This document shows positions 6,266 to 10,456 of a stretch of 10,456 nucleotides of DNA, one piece after another. Under the pieces are notes generated by a model. The model was not told where the DNA came from and searched no databases. It saw only the letters and a list, made by a program, of their open reading frames with translations. Position 1 is the first letter of the stretch; each line of letters opens with the position of its first letter. Source of the DNA: Promethearchaeota archaeon. GTDB lineage: Archaea > Asgardarchaeota > Lokiarchaeia > Sigynarchaeales > SOKP01. Location: positions 1 to 10,456 of the forward strand of contig JAEOTJ010000361.1 of NCBI GenBank assembly GCA_016839905.1, in the 5' to 3' direction. Made by a program: the position numbers and the translations under genes.

Positions 6266-7087
6266 TTATTTTATTATTTGATTTATTAATAATTCTCCAA
6301 CTAATTTTGCCCCATTTGGCACATTGTTTATATTGGGACTACTATTTACATCTATAAGGAAATATTGACCATCTTTTGATTTTAAAAAATCAACTGAAGT
6401 AACTTTAAGATTAAGAGTTTCCATGATTTTAAAGACTACATCCTCCAATTCGGGAATCTTTTCTATTTGAATTTTAGGTAAAATTTTATGGGGGTTCTTT
6501 ATACTCGGAACTCGTTGAAAATAAAATAATTTATCGTCTATCCCGTAAATCTTATATTCCCATTGACTCTTAATATATTGTTGATAAAAATAATAGTGGA
6601 AGGCTTGTTCCTCCCCTTTTGCATCCTTAATAGCTCTTTGATCGCTAATTTGAGTTTGATCTGCAGTAATTTGAATTGAGGGTTGAAAGGAGGAGGATTT
6701 TTGATCAATTATATTTTTTATTATAAAATCTTTGAATGGAGGTTTCTCTGCATCAGGAGTTAAAGAGAAATCTGGTAGGTTGATACCAGCTTTTTTCAAA
6801 TAAGTACTATTTAAAAATCGATTCATTGCTAGCCAAATTGCTCTAAATGGGTTAATAACTTGAACATTAGTTGTTTTTTCTATCAATTTTACTAAACCTA
6901 ATATAATCTCCCCCTTTCCTTTCACGAAAAAGAGGTCTTCGTCAAAATAATATTTAGGAACGGATTTTAAAAGGAATTCTTCTTCAATATATAATGAAAC
7001 ATCAACTCTCTTCCTCAAATACTTTAAAAGAGGCTTAGCTTGATGCTTTATGAATTTTTTATTTGTAATAATACCTATCTTTATCAA
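6266..7087 (-). CDS. ITPK/RimK-like ATP-grasp kinase or ligase (tandem paralogue B)
   Basis: This ATP-grasp protein of about 273 aa is clearly a paralogue of the gene upstream (7109-7930). Shared blocks include FFVKGKG, PPFKDFIIKNIIDQK, WEYKIYG and VDFLKSKDG. Numbering from TTG, the lid lysine is in FIIKN, the second ATP lysine in EYKIYG, and the metal ligands are Asp in SVDFL and Asp/Asn in LIDVNSSPN. The YKIYGIDDKLFYFQRVPS stretch resembles eukaryotic ITPK (LYKVFVVG...QRPSLKN), while DVNSSPN is more RimK-like. A GTG at 7094-7096 is an alternative start. I prefer TTG at 7087: it gives MIKIGIIT, matching MVKIGIV of the paralogue, and the bases GTGAT at 7096-7092 then act as the ribosome binding site 4 bases upstream. 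It probably acts on an inositol phosphate or a carboxylate; unproven. Confidence 0.82.
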   Translation of the reverse strand: MIKIGIITNKKFIKHQAKPLLKYLRKRVDVSLYIEEEFLLKSVPKYYFDEDLFFVKGKGEIILGLVKLIEKTTNVQVINPFRAIWLAMNRFLNSTYLKKAGINLPDFSLTPDAEKPPFKDFIIKNIIDQKSSSFQPSIQITADQTQISDQRAIKDAKGEEQAFHYYFYQQYIKSQWEYKIYGIDDKLFYFQRVPSIKNPHKILPKIQIEKIPELEDVVFKIMETLNLKVTSVDFLKSKDGQYFLIDVNSSPNINNVPNGAKLVGELLINQIIK

Positions 7088-7108
7088 ACAAATCACAACT
7101 CTTTTTTA

Positions 7109-7930
7109 TTAAGTTTTAGCAGCCTTAATTAAAAAATCTGCTACTATTTTATGTCCATCTTTTATGTAATTAAAATTTGGTGTGCAGTTTATATCGGTCA
7201 AGTAATAAATTCCATCCTTTGATTTTAAGAAATCCATTGAGGTTAATTTAAGATCTATAGCTTTCATAGCCTTATAAGCTGCTTCTCGAAGTTCTGGAAT
7301 CTCCTCTATTTTACAACGAGATTCCATTTTAATGGGATTTATTAAAACAGGTAATTGTTTATAAAAATAAAGGGTTTCACCTACACCATAGATTTTATAC
7401 TCCCACTTGCTCTTTATAAACTTCTGATAGTAGTAATAATGGTATTCCTCTTTTTTTTCAACAGCTTCCGTGAGGGCTCTTTTATCTGCTACTTGAATTT
7501 TTCCATCTCTTCTCTCAATTGTAGGTATAAATGCGTAATTCTTTTGATCTACTATATTCTTAATAATAAAATCTTCGAATGGGGGTTCACTATCCATAGG
7601 GTTTAGACTAAAATCGGGGACAATAACTCCTGCTTTTCGTAATTCTATCGAATGTAAAAATCGATGGATTGATAACCATATACCCTTAGAAGAGTTTATT
7701 ATAGGAATATCTGTATTCTTCTCTATATTTTTTACTAATTCAATCATAAGGGCCCCTCTACCCTTAACAAAGAAGATATTCTCATCCAGTTTGTCGGAAA
7801 TAGATTTTTTTAATAGGGTTGACTCTTCTAAATAATAAGATATTTCTGCCTTAGTATTCAAATATTCAAGAAATTTTGTTACCTTATGCTTGAAATGAAA
7901 ATCGTCAATAACAATACCTATTTTTACCAA
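7109..7930 (-). CDS. ITPK/RimK-like ATP-grasp kinase or ligase (tandem paralogue A)
   Basis: First gene of a three-gene minus-strand operon, 273 aa. It has an N-terminal Rossmann-like segment (MVKIGIV), FFVKGRG (53-59) closing the first domain, the lid lysine K124 in FIIKN, ATP-contacting K179 in WEYKIYG (176-182), and the metal-binding set D233 (MDFL), D246 and N248 in TDINCTPNF (245-253). The order and spacing match ITPK/RimK-type ATP-grasp enzymes, and DIN...P is the ITPK form of the metal motif. It is similar over its whole length to the next gene, so the pair arose by tandem duplication. The start is TTG at 7928-7930: an in-frame TAA lies immediately before it, no ATG lies near the N-terminus, and GGTAA sits 7 bases upstream. 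The gap to the next cistron is 12-21 bases. Substrate unknown; ino1 nearby favours an inositol phosphate. Confidence 0.82.
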   Translation of the reverse strand: MVKIGIVIDDFHFKHKVTKFLEYLNTKAEISYYLEESTLLKKSISDKLDENIFFVKGRGALMIELVKNIEKNTDIPIINSSKGIWLSIHRFLHSIELRKAGVIVPDFSLNPMDSEPPFEDFIIKNIVDQKNYAFIPTIERRDGKIQVADKRALTEAVEKKEEYHYYYYQKFIKSKWEYKIYGVGETLYFYKQLPVLINPIKMESRCKIEEIPELREAAYKAMKAIDLKLTSMDFLKSKDGIYYLTDINCTPNFNYIKDGHKIVADFLIKAAKT

Positions 7931-8150
7931 TTACTTTTACCTTACTTAAAAAGAGTCTTTTATTTATTTCTATAGTATAGATTAAGGAATTATTATTTAA
8001 ATCAGTTTTTTTATAGTATAATAACAAATTAAATAATTTATTAAAATATTAATAATGGAAATTATTGGACTTTATCTATTTAATCTATATATAACCAATA
8101 GATTTATATACTTTATTCGATTTAGATAAGATCAAACCCATAATCGTTTT
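7931..8150. promoter_or_regulatory. shared divergent promoter region of the ATP-grasp genes
   Basis: These 220 AT-rich bases separate the minus-strand operon from the ITPK-like gene. TTTATATA at 8103-8110 is a clear TATA box for the + strand gene, 41 bases before its ATG, implying a leader of roughly 15-20 bases. On the minus strand, AAATAAATAAAAG (7970-7958) is a possible TATA element for the operon. TATAGTATA occurs twice (7971-7979 and 8012-8020), 41 bases apart, close to four helical turns. Confidence 0.45.
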
Positions 8151-9077
8151 ATGAGTCTAAAAAGGATTTATGTCGGAGCCATTGTTAATCGTGATCTCGA
8201 AATATTTAACGAGATCAAGAAATTCGCTAAAATCAATTATAATATTCATATCAAGGATCTCATTCCTAAGAAAAAAGGCGTTTTTAAACTTAAATATTTC
8301 AAGAAATATGTAAAAAAATATAACTTTTCTTTTCTAATAGTTAAATTGTTCTCTCAAGAATCTAACATTGAGATATATAATGCCCTAAAAAAATATACTC
8401 CTAATATTCCTTATTTAAACAGCGTTAATTCTGTCCAACTTTGCGAAAGTCGGAGGGCCACATTTAGACATACAGAAGAAAAAAACCTTAAACTTCTCTT
8501 TCCTAAGTTTTATTATTCAATTGAAGACGCTCAAGAAGCATTTATAAACGGAAAAAGAATTATTGTTAAACTAGATGATCATAACTCCTCCTATATCCCA
8601 AAAGAAAAAAGAATCTTAGGAGTTCCCAAGTATTTTAGTAATTTTAACGAGATAATAAGACCTTATAGAGATAATGAGGATGATTTGTTTTTCCAAGATT
8701 ATCTAGGCAAATTTGACATAATTTACAAAGTATATATTATAGACAAATGGGTTGTTGCAATAACTTCCAAAAATCGTTTACAAAAACAACCATACACTCC
8801 ATTAGAATTAGTACACATTAGGGTTCCCTTAGATAAAGAATTTAAAAGAAGGATCCTAAGGCTTGGAAGAAAATTTGGTATGAGTATATATGGAGTGGAT
8901 TATGTTTTAGCTGAAAATGGTCGAAGATATATTATAGATATAAACGATTTTCCTAGTTTCAGCGCTATTCCTGAAGCTGTAAGCCTTATTTCTGATTATA
9001 TGTATACATTTATATCCGCAAGGGAATCTCTGGTTAAAATCCCTATGAGAATGAAAGTTAAGACATATACACTCTAA
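8151..9077 (+). CDS. ITPK-like inositol phosphate kinase (ATP-grasp)
   Basis: Of the four ATP-grasp proteins here this is closest to eukaryotic inositol 1,3,4-trisphosphate 5/6-kinase (ITPK). Compared with human ITPK1 from memory, FFQDYLGKFDIIYKVYIID (180-198) lines up with VVQNFINHNAVLYKVFVVG, and YGVDYVL (247-253) with FGIDIII. RYIIDINDFPSFSAIPE (259-275) lines up with HAVIDINAFPGYEGV. LNSVNSVQLCESR (89-101) matches the ITPK 'LDPL.AI..L.DR' region. Predicted ATP lysines are K140 and K193; metal ligands are D250, D263 and N265. ITPKs phosphorylate soluble inositol phosphates in the cytosol. The protein is 308 aa with a basic C-terminal tail. The glycine after FP in the eukaryotic motif (FPGY) is Ser (FPSF). 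It is divergent from the ATP-grasp operon and convergent with ino1, 43 bases away. Kinase family likely, exact substrate unproven. Confidence 0.8.
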   Translation: MSLKRIYVGAIVNRDLEIFNEIKKFAKINYNIHIKDLIPKKKGVFKLKYFKKYVKKYNFSFLIVKLFSQESNIEIYNALKKYTPNIPYLNSVNSVQLCESRRATFRHTEEKNLKLLFPKFYYSIEDAQEAFINGKRIIVKLDDHNSSYIPKEKRILGVPKYFSNFNEIIRPYRDNEDDLFFQDYLGKFDIIYKVYIIDKWVVAITSKNRLQKQPYTPLELVHIRVPLDKEFKRRILRLGRKFGMSIYGVDYVLAENGRRYIIDINDFPSFSAIPEAVSLISDYMYTFISARESLVKIPMRMKVKTYTL

Positions 9078-9078
9078 T

Positions 9079-9099
9079 AAAAAGAAAAAATTTAAAAAA
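9079..9099 (-). terminator. U-tract terminator candidate for ino1
   Basis: Read on the minus strand just past the ino1 stop, three T-runs (6, 6 and 5) follow within about 40 bases. This is a good match to archaeal U-tract termination. No stem is needed or seen. Confidence 0.5.
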
Positions 9100-9117
9100 T
9101 ATAAACGGATTTTAGGA

Positions 9118-9134
9118 TTTTTACCTCTTTTTTT
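9118..9134 (+). terminator. U-tract terminator candidate for the ITPK-like gene
   Basis: T5 (9118-9122) and T7 (9128-9134) on the + strand begin about 40 bases after the ITPK-like stop and overlap the ino1 3' end, so the two convergent transcripts probably overlap slightly. Confidence 0.4.
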
Positions 9135-10218
9135 CACGAATAAATCGTTTAAGGCGTCTTTTTGCGATATAATCTTCCATCTGTTTTGGAGGATGCTTCA
9201 TAAAAAATGAACAAGCAGATTGAATAGGACCACCTTTTCCACGATCTTTTGCAATCTTGGATACGCGAATACAGTCAGCAATAATACCCGCTGAATTATT
9301 ACCATCCTCTACAAACATAGTAAGATCAACTCTTACAGGAGCACCACCAAAAATGCGACCTTCAAGTCTCATGTAAGCTTCTTTCTGGTTTTTTAAAAAG
9401 GGTATATAATCTACAGCAGAGATTTGACAATCAACGGAGTCTTTGTTCTGCAATTTTGCGACTACTGATTCAGTTTTTGATTGGCGTTTTCCCTCTTCAT
9501 ACCGTAAGCGACCATCTGGCATAGGTGTCAACAGATTACAGAAATCCGAACATCCCCCCCAATCGAGTTGAATAGTTCTGTCTAGTATAGCTCCGCGCAT
9601 TGGAAAGAGATTGGCAAGTCCGCGATGAATAATTGTAGCTCCAATCTGAGATTTAACATCATCTCCGATTAATGATAAGTTTAATTCTTCTGCTTTTGCT
9701 ACAATTTCAGGATCTTTTGCAACATTTGAAGGCATCCCACAGACAACACATGCTCCAGCATCTAAAGCAGCCATAGCATAGAATTTTACTGCCTCATGAG
9801 CACCAGTTGGAAGAAGAATCACTGCAACATCAATTTTCCGTTCCTTCATCTCTTTTATAACATCATAAGGTTCTTGTTCTTTGGATATTGGAATGATATT
9901 TTTAATGTTGCTATTTAATCCATCTAATACAGGTCCTTTTAAAACAGGCGCATTCAAAAAATCCGGTTTATAAAGTAACATATTACAATTAGGCTCTGCA
10001 AATATTGCTTCACTCAGGTCTTTTCCTACCTTATTTGAATTTACATCAAAACCACATGCAAACTTAATATCATTAACAGTATATTGGGTTATTTCTGCTA
10101 ACATTCCTATTATCTTATCTGGATTTTTTTTGTAATTTTCTACTCCTTGCACAAGAGCAGATGCTACATCTCCAATCCCAATGAGAGCTACTCGACAATC
10201 GGAATTTTTTGTTGCCAT
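9121..10218 (-). CDS. ino1: myo-inositol-3-phosphate synthase
   Basis: This enzyme isomerises glucose 6-phosphate to 1D-myo-inositol 3-phosphate, with NAD used and regenerated in the active site. At 365 aa it is the short prokaryotic form. Landmarks in order: NAD-binding IGIGDVASALVQG (13-25), GPVLDG (95-100), LLPTGAHEAVKFYA (135-148), IGDDVKSQIGATIIHRGLA (184-202), SKTESV (247-252), DYIPFLKNQKEAY (270-282), RLEGRIFGGAPV (284-295) and NNSAGIIADCIR (307-318) with KDRGKGGP (324-331). The lysines in VKSQ, SKTE and KDRG are those expected at the active site. Odd points: GGCSDFCN (221-228) replaces the usual GGNTDF.N, and the C-terminus is very basic. Its GC content is visibly higher than that of its neighbours. 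In archaea the product feeds inositol phospholipids or di-inositol phosphate; beside an ITPK-like kinase it may also feed soluble inositol phosphates. Confidence 0.95.
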   Translation of the reverse strand: MATKNSDCRVALIGIGDVASALVQGVENYKKNPDKIIGMLAEITQYTVNDIKFACGFDVNSNKVGKDLSEAIFAEPNCNMLLYKPDFLNAPVLKGPVLDGLNSNIKNIIPISKEQEPYDVIKEMKERKIDVAVILLPTGAHEAVKFYAMAALDAGACVVCGMPSNVAKDPEIVAKAEELNLSLIGDDVKSQIGATIIHRGLANLFPMRGAILDRTIQLDWGGCSDFCNLLTPMPDGRLRYEEGKRQSKTESVVAKLQNKDSVDCQISAVDYIPFLKNQKEAYMRLEGRIFGGAPVRVDLTMFVEDGNNSAGIIADCIRVSKIAKDRGKGGPIQSACSFFMKHPPKQMEDYIAKRRLKRFIREKKR

Positions 10219-10456
10219 CTTACTTTTTATAGAAAACCTTCATATTTAAATGATTTTAAATAGGAGTTCCGATTTTGTACTCTTTAAGAATTAAGAAAAT
10301 CGTAAAAAATAAAGTCATTTTTTTTTTAAATTGAGAGTATTTTTAATATTCTCTTTTTGATTAAAATCAAAAAATCTTCTTTTTAAAACCGACAAAAACT
10401 CTGATTATCCCATATCTTTTAATGTCGGGGGATTACGGAAATTATTTTCTTAATAA
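10219..10456. promoter_or_regulatory. ino1 upstream region with several inverted repeats
   Basis: No gene is supported in these 238 bases. On the minus strand TTTAAATA (10250-10243) is a TATA-like box about 28 bases before the ino1 ATG. Four inverted repeats are seen. CGATTTT/AAAATCG is at 10270-10276 and 10296-10302. A 9-bp stem at 10333-10353 has a 3-base loop and is followed on the + strand by T5. A near-palindrome, TTTTTGATT/AATCAAAAA, is at 10354-10373. CCGACA/TGTCGG is at 10389-10394 and 10423-10428. The last competes with ATCCC/GGGAT (10407-10411, 10429-10433). Confidence 0.4.
10333..10358 (+). terminator. hairpin plus T5, intrinsic-terminator-like
   Basis: GAGAGTATT pairs with AATATTCTC (one G-U pair, loop TTT) and runs straight into TTTTT on the + strand. 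No + strand gene ends close before it in this window, so it may instead be a structured leader element or serve an unseen short transcript. Confidence 0.3.

Noticed and set aside
5464..7930. Graspetide-type or other peptide-modification cluster
   Set aside because: ATP-grasp ligases can modify precursor peptides, but no repeat-rich short peptide gene or transporter lies near the operon.
8041..8110. Hairpin AATAAT/ATTATT and TATATA repeats in the divergent region
   Set aside because: Short, all-AT matches are expected by chance in DNA of this composition.
8907..9137. 76-codon open frame on the - strand across the ITPK-like 3' end
   Set aside because: It overlaps conserved ITPK-like coding sequence in antisense and has a low-complexity, Phe/Lys-rich start.

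Overview
The window looks like a piece of an archaeal chromosome, most likely an Asgard (Promethearchaeota, Loki-like) genome. Four things suggest this: very AT-rich DNA; a 20S proteasome beta subunit with the archaeal catalytic layout; a long archaeal-type FKBP fused to a helix-hairpin-helix domain; and eukaryote-flavoured families, namely ITPK-like inositol phosphate kinases and an IFT52/GIFT-like domain. Several first-in-unit genes have a TATA-like box 20-30 bases before the ATG and no Shine-Dalgarno sequence, as in leaderless archaeal transcripts. Genes lying inside operons carry GTGA-type ribosome binding sites. The taxonomic call is inference from gene content; there is no rRNA or marker tree here.

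Left part (1-5455). The tail of an unknown + strand gene is followed by a possible 16-codon ORF. Then comes thiC (minus), a ThiC-family radical SAM enzyme with several altered active-site motifs. It is divergent from psmB (plus, proteasome beta subunit), followed by a GATase-like/GIFT-domain protein of unknown role, a PflX-type (COG1313) radical SAM protein, and an HhH-FKBP prolyl isomerase with a histidine-rich tail. The two larger intergenic gaps here each hold a perfect 10-bp inverted repeat.

Right part (5464-10218). Four ATP-grasp genes and a myo-inositol-3-phosphate synthase (ino1) sit together. Three ATP-grasp genes form a tight minus-strand operon (7930 down to 5464). A fourth, the one most like eukaryotic ITPK, is transcribed divergently from a shared 220-base promoter region and converges on ino1. 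Ino1 makes Ins(3)P from glucose 6-phosphate, and ITPK-type kinases phosphorylate inositol phosphates. The cluster is therefore a candidate soluble inositol-phosphate pathway in an archaeon, and it is the most interesting thing in the window. Substrates of the ATP-grasp proteins are inferred, not shown.

No tRNA, rRNA, CRISPR array, transposase or phage gene was seen.
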